NCBI GenBank assembly: GCA_035292585.1
Contig: DATDPU010000013.1
Location: 124,001-188,000 of the forward strand
Length of the DNA stretch: 64,000 bases
Origin: DASSFZ01 sp035292585
Lineage (GTDB): Bacteria > Chloroflexota > Anaerolineae > Fen-1058
Reading direction: 5' to 3'
In this document: positions 41,888 through 48,773 of the stretch, one piece after another
Layout: each line of letters starts with the position of its first letter
How positions within the stretch are numbered: position 1 is the stretch's first letter
Position numbers and translations under genes: made by a program
Notes under the pieces: model-generated
The model's database searches: none
The model's input: only the letters and a program-made list of their open reading frames with translations
What the model was told of the DNA's origin: nothing

Positions 41888-41942
41888 TTGCTGATTGTAG
41901 ATTGCTGATTTCTGATTACGCTCAAGCTAAACAGCAATCCGC
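41882..41942. repeat. Heptamer spacer repeat after lysY
   Basis: GATTGCTGATTGTAGATTGC then TGATTTCTGATTAC; 7-base period. The first unit contains the lysY stop codon (ATTTGATTG). Confidence 0.7.
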
Positions 41943-41953
41943 AGGAGGCTATC

Positions 41954-42106
41954 ATGGATGCAGAGGAACTCAAGAAGCGCACGAAGCAGTTCGGGTTGCG
42001 CTGTATCAAGGTCGTTGAGATGTTGCCGAAGACGCGCACGGCGGATGTGTTGGGGAGACAGTTACTGCTTACGCTCATCAATCATCAATCAGAAATCCAC
42101 AATTAG
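41954..42106 (+). pseudogene. Truncated four-helix-bundle (S23/IVS-type) protein remnant
   Basis: 50 codons with a strong AGGAGG site. MDAEELKKRTKQFGLRCIKV then VEMLPKTRTADVLGRQLL match the start of the four-helix-bundle proteins once described as 23S rRNA intervening-sequence proteins; those run about 120 residues and continue RSGTSVGANYRAA after GRQLL. Here the frame instead enters a heptamer repeat (ending TLINHQSEIHN). The three missing helices are replaced by spacer sequence, so the gene is broken, although a short peptide may still be made. Lies between lysY and lysZ. Confidence 0.75.
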
Positions 42107-42108
42107 CA

Positions 42109-42912
42109 ATGATCGTCATTAAGATTGGTGGTACAACCGGAATCAACCTCGACGCGGTTTGCGCGGATATCGCCGCGCAGGTGAAGGGTGGAAAGCAACT
42201 GGTCGTGGTGCACGGCGGGTCGGGGGAGACGAACGCGATCTCGGAGCAGCTGGGCCACCCGCCGCGCTTCGTCACCGCCGTGTCGGGCTTCACCAGCCGC
42301 TATACCGATCGCGCCACACTCGAAATCTTCGCGATGGTGACGGCCGGGAAGATCAACACGCTGCTGGTCGAACGGCTTCAGAAGCTGGGCGTCAACGCCT
42401 TTGGCCTGTCGGGGGTCGATGGCCGGCTGATGGTGGCGAAGCGGAAGGACGCCATCCGCATCGTCGAGAATGGCAAGCAGCGCATCCTGCGCGACGACTT
42501 TACCGGCAAGATCGAATCGGTGAATGGCGACTTGCTCAACATGTTGCTCGCGTCAGGCTACACGCCCGTCGTCGCGCCGCTGGCGATCTCGCCTGAAGGC
42601 GACGCCTTGAACGTGGACGCCGATCGCGCGGCGGCGATGGTCGCGGGCGCGGTGCAGGCCGAGCAGCTGATCATCTTGTCGAACGTGCCGGGCCTGCTGC
42701 GGCAGTTCCCCGACGAGAGCACTTTGATCGCTCACATCGACAAGACTAAAGTCGAGCAATCGCTGGCGTTTGCCGAGGGTCGCATGAAGAAAAAGGTGCT
42801 GGGCGCCAGCGAGGCGTTGGCGTTGGGGGTCGGGCAAGTCGTGTTCGCCGACGGGCGGGTTGAGACGCCGGTTCAACGCGCACTCTCTGGAAAAGGCACA
42901 GTCATTTCGTAA
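42109..42912 (+). CDS. lysZ: [LysW]-aminoadipate kinase
   Basis: 267 residues, amino-acid kinase fold of the ArgB/LysZ family. It phosphorylates the LysW-bound 2-aminoadipate side chain. Motifs: MIVIKIGGTTGINLDAV, VVVHGGSGETNAISEQLG, SGVDGRLMVAKRK, VNGDLLNMLLASGYTPVVAPLA, VDADRAAAMVAGA and the C-terminal KKKVLGASEALALGVGQVVF. The start sits two bases after the stop of the four-helix remnant, inside a heptamer repeat and without a Shine-Dalgarno. Confidence 0.95.
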   Translation: MIVIKIGGTTGINLDAVCADIAAQVKGGKQLVVVHGGSGETNAISEQLGHPPRFVTAVSGFTSRYTDRATLEIFAMVTAGKINTLLVERLQKLGVNAFGLSGVDGRLMVAKRKDAIRIVENGKQRILRDDFTGKIESVNGDLLNMLLASGYTPVVAPLAISPEGDALNVDADRAAAMVAGAVQAEQLIILSNVPGLLRQFPDESTLIAHIDKTKVEQSLAFAEGRMKKKVLGASEALALGVGQVVFADGRVETPVQRALSGKGTVIS

Positions 42913-42927
42913 ATTGTGGATTGTTGA

Positions 42928-44115
42928 ATGACCATTCAAGAGCTTGAATCGCAACACACGTCCGGCGTGTACACCAAGCGGCCCATCGCCATTGTGCGCG
43001 GGCAGGGCGCGCGGCTATGGGACAGTGACGAGAACGAGTATATCGACTGCGTCGGCGGGCAGGGCGCGGCGAACCTGGGTCACGCGCATCCGGCCATCGC
43101 CGAGGCGATCGCCGAGCAAGCCCGAACGCTCATCGCGTGCCCGGAGATGTTCTACAACGACCGCCGCGCCGAGTGGATGGCGCGTCTGGCCGCGCTCACC
43201 GGCCTGCCGCGCGTCTTCCTGTGCAATTCGGGCGCGGAGGCGATCGAAGGCGCGCTCAAGTTCGCGCGACTGGCGACCCGCCGAACCGAGATCGTCGCCG
43301 CGATGCGCGGCTTTCACGGGCGCACCTTCGGCGCGCTTTCCGCAACCTGGGACAAGAAATACCGGGAACCCTTCGAACCCTTGGTTCCCGGTTTTCGGCA
43401 CATCGCGTACAACGATGTGGCTGCGCTTGAATCAGCGGTGACCGACCAGACGGCCGCCGTCATACTCGAAGTGGTGCAGGGCGAAGGCGGCGTGCGGCCC
43501 GGCACGGCCGAGTTTCTATCGACCGCGCAACGGCTATGCCGCGAGCGCGGCGCGCTGTTGATCCTCGACGAAATCCAGACCGGCTTCGGGCGCACGGGCA
43601 AGTTGTTCGCCTTTCAGCACTTTGGCCTGGAACCCGATTTGCTGTGCCTGGCGAAGTCCATCGCCGGCGGCATCCCGATGGGCGCGACATTGATCGGCCC
43701 GCGTGTGGGCGAGCTGCCCGCGCAGGTGCATGGCTCGACGTTTGGCGGCAACCCGCTGGCCTGCGCCGCAGCCTTAGCCGCCATCGACGTGATCCTGGCG
43801 CAGCAGCTGCCCGAGCGCGCCGCCGAGCTGGGCGCGTGGTTTCTCGATCGGTTGCGGCAGATCGAATCGCCGCTCATCCGCGAAGTGCGTGGGCTGGGGT
43901 TGATGGTCGGGATCGAGCTGAAACAAAAAGTCACGCCGTACCTGCAAGCGCTGCTGGCGCGCCGTGTGCTGGCGCTGCCGGCCGGACTTACCGTGATGCG
44001 GTTCCTGCCGCCGCTCATCATCTCGCGGGAAGACCTGGAGCATGTTGCGGATGCCGTGGGCGAAGTGCTTACACAACCCGAAAAGGAATTGATGACGACA
44101 GTCCCCGAAGCATAG
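42928..44115 (+). CDS. lysJ: [LysW]-aminoadipate-semialdehyde aminotransferase
   Basis: 395 residues, class III PLP aminotransferase (ArgD/LysJ). It aminates LysW-aminoadipate semialdehyde to LysW-lysine, using glutamate. Motifs: VGGQGAANLGHAHPAIAEAI, LCNSGAEAIEGALKFAR, HGRTFGALSATWDKKYRE, LLILDEIQTGFGRTGKLFAF, and the PLP lysine in CLAKSIAGGIPMGA. The last nine codons and the stop come from a family F repeat (44088-44132), so the C-terminus is repeat-made. Confidence 0.95.
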   Translation: MTIQELESQHTSGVYTKRPIAIVRGQGARLWDSDENEYIDCVGGQGAANLGHAHPAIAEAIAEQARTLIACPEMFYNDRRAEWMARLAALTGLPRVFLCNSGAEAIEGALKFARLATRRTEIVAAMRGFHGRTFGALSATWDKKYREPFEPLVPGFRHIAYNDVAALESAVTDQTAAVILEVVQGEGGVRPGTAEFLSTAQRLCRERGALLILDEIQTGFGRTGKLFAFQHFGLEPDLLCLAKSIAGGIPMGATLIGPRVGELPAQVHGSTFGGNPLACAAALAAIDVILAQQLPERAAELGAWFLDRLRQIESPLIREVRGLGLMVGIELKQKVTPYLQALLARRVLALPAGLTVMRFLPPLIISREDLEHVADAVGEVLTQPEKELMTTVPEA

Positions 44116-44132
44116 CGGAGTGGGATTGCTGA
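44088..44132. repeat. Family F repeat at the lysJ end
   Basis: ATTGATGACGACAGTCCCCG followed by AAGCATAGCGGAGTGGGATT; the same 45 bases occur on the opposite strand at about 48079-48123 inside homoisocitrate dehydrogenase. It provides the lysJ stop codon. Confidence 0.85.
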
Positions 44133-44176
44133 TAGATGATTGCTGATTTTCAAATCTACACTCAGAAATCCTTGAT

Positions 44177-44222
44177 GGCCGAAGGTCTCCTGACCGAGGC
44201 CGTCGGGAGACCTGTGCCGAAC
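44177..44222. repeat. Family E palindrome, copy 1
   Basis: GGCCGAAGGTCTCCTGACCG and CGGGAGACCTGTGCCGAAC are inverted partners. The core GTTCGGCGAAGGTCTCC recurs at 49814-49841 and, inverted, at 56421-56448. The remaining spacer 44132-44277 is heptamer repeat (GATTGCT, AAATCAG units) ending at the next ATG. Confidence 0.75.
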
Positions 44223-44277
44223 ATGAGAATCATCCTTCAGTAATCCGCGATCAAAAATCAGAAATCCGAAATCAAAA

Positions 44278-45603
44278 ATGTCACATTTCACTCAGTACCA
44301 GCCCCGTCCACTTGAAATCATCGACACGACGTTGCGCGATGGACAGCAAACGTCGCTGCTGTACGATCATCACAAGTATTTCTTCACGCGCGCGGACAAG
44401 GAAGAGATTCTGCGCGCGTTGATCATTTACGGCGTCAAGTTCGTCGAGGTCTTTGCGCCGATCGTCAGCCCGCAGGAGCGCGCTGACTTTGCGGCGCTGC
44501 GCGCGGTGCGCGATTCCTTGATCACGCAGAAGGGTTACACCTTTTTGCTGGCGCACGTGCGTTGCCATCCGCACGACGTGGAGAGCGCGATCGAAGCAGG
44601 CGCCGATGGGCTGAACTTCTACATCGGCACCTCGGCGCAATCGCGCCAGTACAACCACGGCAACGACCTGGACACGATCATCCGCAAAGCGGCCCTTCTG
44701 CTGGAGGAAGTGCGGCGCAACTATCCGCACCTGGTTTTGCGTTTCAGCGGTGAGGATGCTTTCCGCACGCGCGAAGAAGACTTGTTCTACGTGTACGACG
44801 CCGTCGCGCCCTGCGTCGATCGGCTGGGGACGCCGGATACGGTCGGCGTGGCAACGCCGGCGGCGGTGCGGCGCCGGCTGGCTGCGCTCCAACAGCGCTA
44901 TCCGCGGATGGACTTCGAGGGGCACTTTCACGACGATCGCGGCTTCGCGCTGATTAACGCGCTCGAAGCGGCGCGCTGCGGCGTGCGCTATTTCAACACG
45001 ACGCTGTTGGGCATTGCCGAGCGATCGGGCATTACCAGCATGACCGCGCTGCTGTTCAACCTATACTGCGATCGCGAATTCGACAAGCTCGAAGGCTATC
45101 ACTTGCGCGGCTCGTATCCGATCAACGTGCTGGCCGCCGACAAGCTGCGGATGCTGGTGCCCTCGACCGAACCGGTGAGCCTGACGAACCGCACGCACAC
45201 GGCGGGCGTGCATCAGCAGGCGGTGCTGAACGACGCCTCCACTTACGAAGCGCACCCGCTCGACCTGTTTGGCGTGACCGAAACCGAAATCCTGCTGGGG
45301 CCGCTCTCTGGTTGGAACATCATCCACTACTTCCTTAAAGAGATCCGCTACTACCAGCTCGACGAAGCCACGGCCAGGGCGATTGCTTCGGTATTCAAAG
45401 AACGTGTCTACCAGCTGGCGCCGGATGTTTCGCCGGAGCGCGTGCTGATCGACATTGCCGAGAAAGAGTTCGGGCTGGCGCGGCTCGAACTGCCGCAAGC
45501 CGCGCGCAGTCAGATCGTGCAGCGGCTCGATTCGACCAACGCTGCCCCTCCCGTCGAGCCGATCGAAGGCGTGCGCGTCAAGCGCCCGGCTGAGGTCGGC
45601 TGA
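44278..45603 (+). CDS. Probable homocitrate synthase (atypical clade)
   Basis: 441 residues, HMG-CoA-lyase-like (DRE-TIM) barrel. It should condense acetyl-CoA with 2-oxoglutarate. IIDTTLRDGQQTSLLYDHHK carries the metal Asp and catalytic Arg but with GQQ instead of GEQ and about seven extra residues before the next conserved Lys. GVKFVEVFAPIVSPQERADF resembles Thermus homocitrate synthase. Metal His pair is in FEGHFHDDRG, the HTAGVHQQAVLND segment closes the site. No LeuA-type allosteric domain. Assignment rests on the hacA/hacB neighbours; a related malate/citrate-type synthase is possible. The stop overlaps the hacA start by one base. Confidence 0.8.
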   Translation: MSHFTQYQPRPLEIIDTTLRDGQQTSLLYDHHKYFFTRADKEEILRALIIYGVKFVEVFAPIVSPQERADFAALRAVRDSLITQKGYTFLLAHVRCHPHDVESAIEAGADGLNFYIGTSAQSRQYNHGNDLDTIIRKAALLLEEVRRNYPHLVLRFSGEDAFRTREEDLFYVYDAVAPCVDRLGTPDTVGVATPAAVRRRLAALQQRYPRMDFEGHFHDDRGFALINALEAARCGVRYFNTTLLGIAERSGITSMTALLFNLYCDREFDKLEGYHLRGSYPINVLAADKLRMLVPSTEPVSLTNRTHTAGVHQQAVLNDASTYEAHPLDLFGVTETEILLGPLSGWNIIHYFLKEIRYYQLDEATARAIASVFKERVYQLAPDVSPERVLIDIAEKEFGLARLELPQAARSQIVQRLDSTNAAPPVEPIEGVRVKRPAEVG

Positions 45604-46931
45604 TGGGTTTCACGTTTGCCGAGAAGGCGCTCGCGCGCGCCGCCGGCTTGCCCTCCGCCGTCGCCGGGCAGGTCGTCGATGCGCGGCCCGACTTGGTTCT
45701 ATCGCACGATAACACGGCGGCCATCGCCAAGATCTTCCGCGCGATCGGCCTGGAGCGCGTGGCGATTCCCGAACGCATGGCGATCACGCTCGACCATGCC
45801 GCGCCGGCCCCCAACGCGAAGCACGCGCAGAATCACGCCGAAGTGCGCGCCTTCGTGAAAGAGCAGGGCGTCAGACATTTCTTCGAAGTCGGGCGCGGCA
45901 TCTGTCATCAAGTCTTCAGCGAAGAGGCGCTCATCCTGCCCGGCCAATTGATCCTCGGCGCCGATTCGCACACCACGCACTTCGGCTGGCTGGGTGCGTT
46001 CGGCGCGGGCATCGGGCGCACCGAAGTCGCCGCGCTGTGGGCAACCGGCGAGTTGTGGCTGCGTGTGCCGGAGAGCCTGAAAATCGTCGTCACGGGTGAG
46101 CTGGGCAAAGGCATCACCGCTAAAGACTTGTGCCTGCACATCATCGGCCGGCTCGGCGCGGACGGCGGGCTATATAAGTCGGTCGAGTTCAGCGGCCCGG
46201 TCATCGAGCAATTGAGCCTCGACAGCCGCATGGTCATCCCAAACATGATGGCCGAGTTCGGCGCGAAGAACGCCTGCCTGCCGCCGGACGAGGCGGTGTT
46301 TGAATATCTTGCCGAGCGGCGCGCGAGGCGGTTGATCGCTAAGAACCAATCACCAATCACCAATCACCAATCTCTAGTCAAGGAGCAGAGATTAGAGATT
46401 AGAGATTTGGCGCTGTACCCTGATCCCGATGCGGCCTACGCCGCGATCCACACCTTCGACGCCTCGGCAATCGAGCTCACCATCGCCTGCCCGCACACCG
46501 TCGATTCCGCGCAACCGCTCTCGGCCGTGCGCGGCACGCGCATTCACCAGGCTTTCATCGGTACGTGCACCAACGGCCGGGTTGAAGACCTGGCGCTCGC
46601 GGCGGAGATCGTGAAAGGCAAACGTGTTGCCCCCGGCACGCGCCTGCTGGTTATTCCGGCCTCGTCGCAAGTGTACGCCGACGCGATGCGCCTGGGCTAC
46701 GTGCAAACGCTGTTGGCGGCGGGCGCGGTCTTCGGCGTGCCGGGCTGCGGGCCGTGCATGGGCAATCACATGGGCGTGCTCGCGCCGGGCGAAGTGTGCC
46801 TGTCATCCGCCAATCGCAACTTCAAGGGCCGCATGGGCCAACCCGACGCCGAAATCTACCTCGCCAGTCCGGCGGTCGTCGCGGCGAGCGCGGTGACGGG
46901 CGTGATCACCGATCCACGTGAACTTAGTTGA
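45603..46931 (+). CDS. hacA: Homoaconitase, large subunit
   Basis: 442 residues, aconitase superfamily (LeuC/HacA size class). It converts homocitrate to homoisocitrate through homoaconitate. Motifs: SHDNTAAIAKIFRAIG, GADSHTTHFGWLGAFGAGIG, the iron-sulfur cysteines in GTCTNGRVEDL and PGCGPCMGNHMG, and SSANRNFKGRMGQPDAEIYLASP. A 25-residue non-conserved stretch (LIAKNQSPITNHQSLVKEQR) comes from a repeat at 46335-46405. Pairs with hacB. Confidence 0.9.
   Translation: MGFTFAEKALARAAGLPSAVAGQVVDARPDLVLSHDNTAAIAKIFRAIGLERVAIPERMAITLDHAAPAPNAKHAQNHAEVRAFVKEQGVRHFFEVGRGICHQVFSEEALILPGQLILGADSHTTHFGWLGAFGAGIGRTEVAALWATGELWLRVPESLKIVVTGELGKGITAKDLCLHIIGRLGADGGLYKSVEFSGPVIEQLSLDSRMVIPNMMAEFGAKNACLPPDEAVFEYLAERRARRLIAKNQSPITNHQSLVKEQRLEIRDLALYPDPDAAYAAIHTFDASAIELTIACPHTVDSAQPLSAVRGTRIHQAFIGTCTNGRVEDLALAAEIVKGKRVAPGTRLLVIPASSQVYADAMRLGYVQTLLAAGAVFGVPGCGPCMGNHMGVLAPGEVCLSSANRNFKGRMGQPDAEIYLASPAVVAASAVTGVITDPRELS
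46335..46405. repeat. In-frame heptamer repeat inside hacA
   Basis: CAATCAC/CAATCTC units on the left and AGAGATTAGAGATTAGAGAT on the right, a hairpin with 7-base arms. It encodes the insert before ALYPDPDAAYAAIHTFD. Confidence 0.8.
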
Positions 46932-46954
46932 ACGACGAGTGACAGGGTGACAAG

Positions 46955-47515
46955 GTGACGGAGCCTCAAGTCCCAATTCCCAATTCCCAATTCCCAATCC
47001 AGGGTCGTGTGTGGAAGTACGGCGACGGCGTCAACACCGATGTGATCTTCCCCGGCAAGTATACCTACACGCTGCGCGAGCCGGACGAGATCGCGGCGCG
47101 TGCGCTGGAAGACCTCGATCCGGTTTTTGCGCAGCAGGCCAGGCCGGGTGATGTGATCGTGGCCGGTCGCAATTGGGGCAACGGCAGTTCGCGCGAGCAG
47201 GCGGTGACATGTTTGAAGTACAAGGGCATCGCTGCCGTCGTCGCCAGATCGTTCGCACGCATCTATTTTCGGAACGGCATCAACCAGGGTTTGTTGCTTA
47301 TCACCTGCCCGGAAGCCGTCGCTGCGGCGCAACCGGGTGACACGCTCGAAATCGATGTGCCGAACAGCCTCATCCACTTGAAGGGACAGACCTTTTCGTT
47401 TCCGCCTCTCTCGCCTACCGCGCTGAGTATCATCGCGGCTGGCGGACTGATCCCGCACTTGCGCCAGAAGCTCGGACTGACAAACACCGAAGCAGTTTCG
47501 ATTTCTGATTTGTGA
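46955..47515 (+). CDS. hacB: Homoaconitase, small subunit
   Basis: 186 residues from GTG 46955, or about 168 if translation starts at the GTG just before WKYGDGVNTDVIFPGKYTY. The family start is normally GRVWKFGDNVNTD, so the first 18 residues (TEPQVPIPNSQFPIQG) are repeat-made (CCCAATT heptamers at 46970-47001). VAGRNWGNGSSREQAVTCLK and ARSFARIYFRNGINQGLL match the swivel domain that carries substrate-recognising Arg. Partner of hacA. Confidence 0.9.
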   Translation: MTEPQVPIPNSQFPIQGRVWKYGDGVNTDVIFPGKYTYTLREPDEIAARALEDLDPVFAQQARPGDVIVAGRNWGNGSSREQAVTCLKYKGIAAVVARSFARIYFRNGINQGLLLITCPEAVAAAQPGDTLEIDVPNSLIHLKGQTFSFPPLSPTALSIIAAGGLIPHLRQKLGLTNTEAVSISDL

Positions 47516-47544
47516 ATGCGGATTTCTGATTGAAGAACTGGACG

Positions 47545-48627
47545 ATGACCGAGGCGATGAAATCCGCAATCTGCCTGGTTCCCGGCGATGGCGTCGGTCA
47601 AGAGGTGATTCCGGCTACGGCTGAAGTGCTCGCCGCGTTAGGGCTGGGCCTTAATTTCGTCGAAGCGCGCGCCGGCTTCGAGCATTTTCAGCGGACCGGC
47701 AACGCGATTCCCGACGAGACGTTGGCGGATGTGGCTGCAGCCGGTGCGGCGCTGTTCGGGGCAACCGCTTCACCTTCGACGACGGTTGAAGGCTATCGCA
47801 GCCCGATCCTGGTCATGCGCCGGACGTTCGATCTCTACGCTAATCTACGGCCTGCCGCTTCGCTGCCGGGCAGCTTTTCGCGTCCGAATATTAACCTGCT
47901 CATCGTGCGCGAGAACACCGAAGGTCTATACGCCGGTCGCGAGCGGCGCGAGGATGAAGCGGCGATTGCCGAACGGTTGATCACGCGGAAAGCTTCGGAG
48001 CGCATTGCGCGCGTGGCGTTTGAACAAGCCAGAAAGAGAATGGCTGATGGGGGAGCTTCCAATCAGCATTCAGCATTCAGCAATCCCACTCCGCTATGCT
48101 TCGGGGACTGTCGTCATCAATCCTCTGTCACCATCGTCCATAAAGCCAACGTGCTCAAGCTCACCGATGGGCTATTTCGCGAGGCGTGCTTCAAGGTCGC
48201 AGCAGAATTCCCCGAGGTGCAGGTCAACGAGATGTTGGTGGATGCGATGGCGATGCGCCTGGTGCGCGATCCGGAAAGCTTCGACGTGATCGTGACGACG
48301 AACCTGTTTGGCGATATTCTGTCGGACGAAGCGGCCGGGCTGATCGGGGGATTGGGCGTCGCGCCCTCAGCCAACCTGGGCGAGCGCGTCGCGGTGTTCG
48401 AGCCGGTGCATGGCTCCGCGCCGGATATCGCCGGGCAGGGAATCGCCAACCCGATCGGCGCGATCCTCTCAGCGGCGCTGCTGCTCGATCACATCGGGCA
48501 GCCGGCCGCAGCCGAACGGGTGCGCCAGTCGATCAACGCGACACTCGCACAGGGCATGTTGCCGAGAGATTTGGGCGGAACGGCCACGACCGCCGACGTA
48601 ACACGAGCCACTATTAAGAATTTGTGA
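47545..48627 (+). CDS. Homoisocitrate dehydrogenase (beta-decarboxylating)
   Basis: 360 residues from ATG 47545 (ATG 47557 is as good; a TTG upstream lies in repeat). Decarboxylating dehydrogenase family: CLVPGDGVGQEVIPATAEVL, LIVRENTEGLYAGRER, TIVHKANVLKLTDGLF, NLFGDILSDEAAGLIGGLG and FEPVHGSAPDIAGQGIANP. It oxidises homoisocitrate to 2-oxoadipate. An approximately 28-residue insert (ADGGASNQHSAFSNPTPLCF and on) before VTIVHKAN comes from family F plus CAGCATT heptamers (48061-48124). LeuB is absent from the window, so this enzyme could also serve leucine. Confidence 0.85.
   Translation: MTEAMKSAICLVPGDGVGQEVIPATAEVLAALGLGLNFVEARAGFEHFQRTGNAIPDETLADVAAAGAALFGATASPSTTVEGYRSPILVMRRTFDLYANLRPAASLPGSFSRPNINLLIVRENTEGLYAGRERREDEAAIAERLITRKASERIARVAFEQARKRMADGGASNQHSAFSNPTPLCFGDCRHQSSVTIVHKANVLKLTDGLFREACFKVAAEFPEVQVNEMLVDAMAMRLVRDPESFDVIVTTNLFGDILSDEAAGLIGGLGVAPSANLGERVAVFEPVHGSAPDIAGQGIANPIGAILSAALLLDHIGQPAAAERVRQSINATLAQGMLPRDLGGTATTADVTRATIKNL
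48061..48124. repeat. Family F repeat inserted in frame in homoisocitrate dehydrogenase
   Basis: AATCAGCATTCAGCATTCAG heptamers, then CCCACTCCGCTATGCTTCGG and GGACTGTCGTCATCAATCC. This is the reverse complement of the 45-base lysJ-end copy. Confidence 0.85.
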
Positions 48628-48773
48628 TTGTTGATTGCTGATTGTTGATTGATTCTTCCAAATCAGCAACACCTGCACTCGCCTGGCGCACCCCCGACGC
48701 TCCCGTGGAGCGTCGGACAGGGCGTGCGCTCGCGCGCAAGCGCGGTGCAAGTGTCAGAAATCGTAAATCCGCA
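48622..48773. repeat. Heptamer tract and family G palindrome before lysK
   Basis: GTGATTGTTGATTGCTGATT (heptamers) leads into family G: ACACCTGCACTCGCC at 48669 and GCGCAAGCGCGGTGCAAGTG near 48735-48754. The G unit recurs inverted at 58721-58775 upstream of leuD. GACGCTCC-CGTG-GAGCGTC is an inner hairpin. The ATG of lysK follows directly (TAAATCCGCAATG). Confidence 0.75.

Noticed and set aside
46955..47002. Conserved N-terminus of hacB
   Set aside because: The first 18 codons are CCCAATT heptamers; likely not part of the ancestral protein though possibly translated.
48642..48773. Upstream extension of lysK (44 residues)
   Set aside because: It is made of family G and heptamer repeat; family start MDDVALLEG fits ATG 48774.
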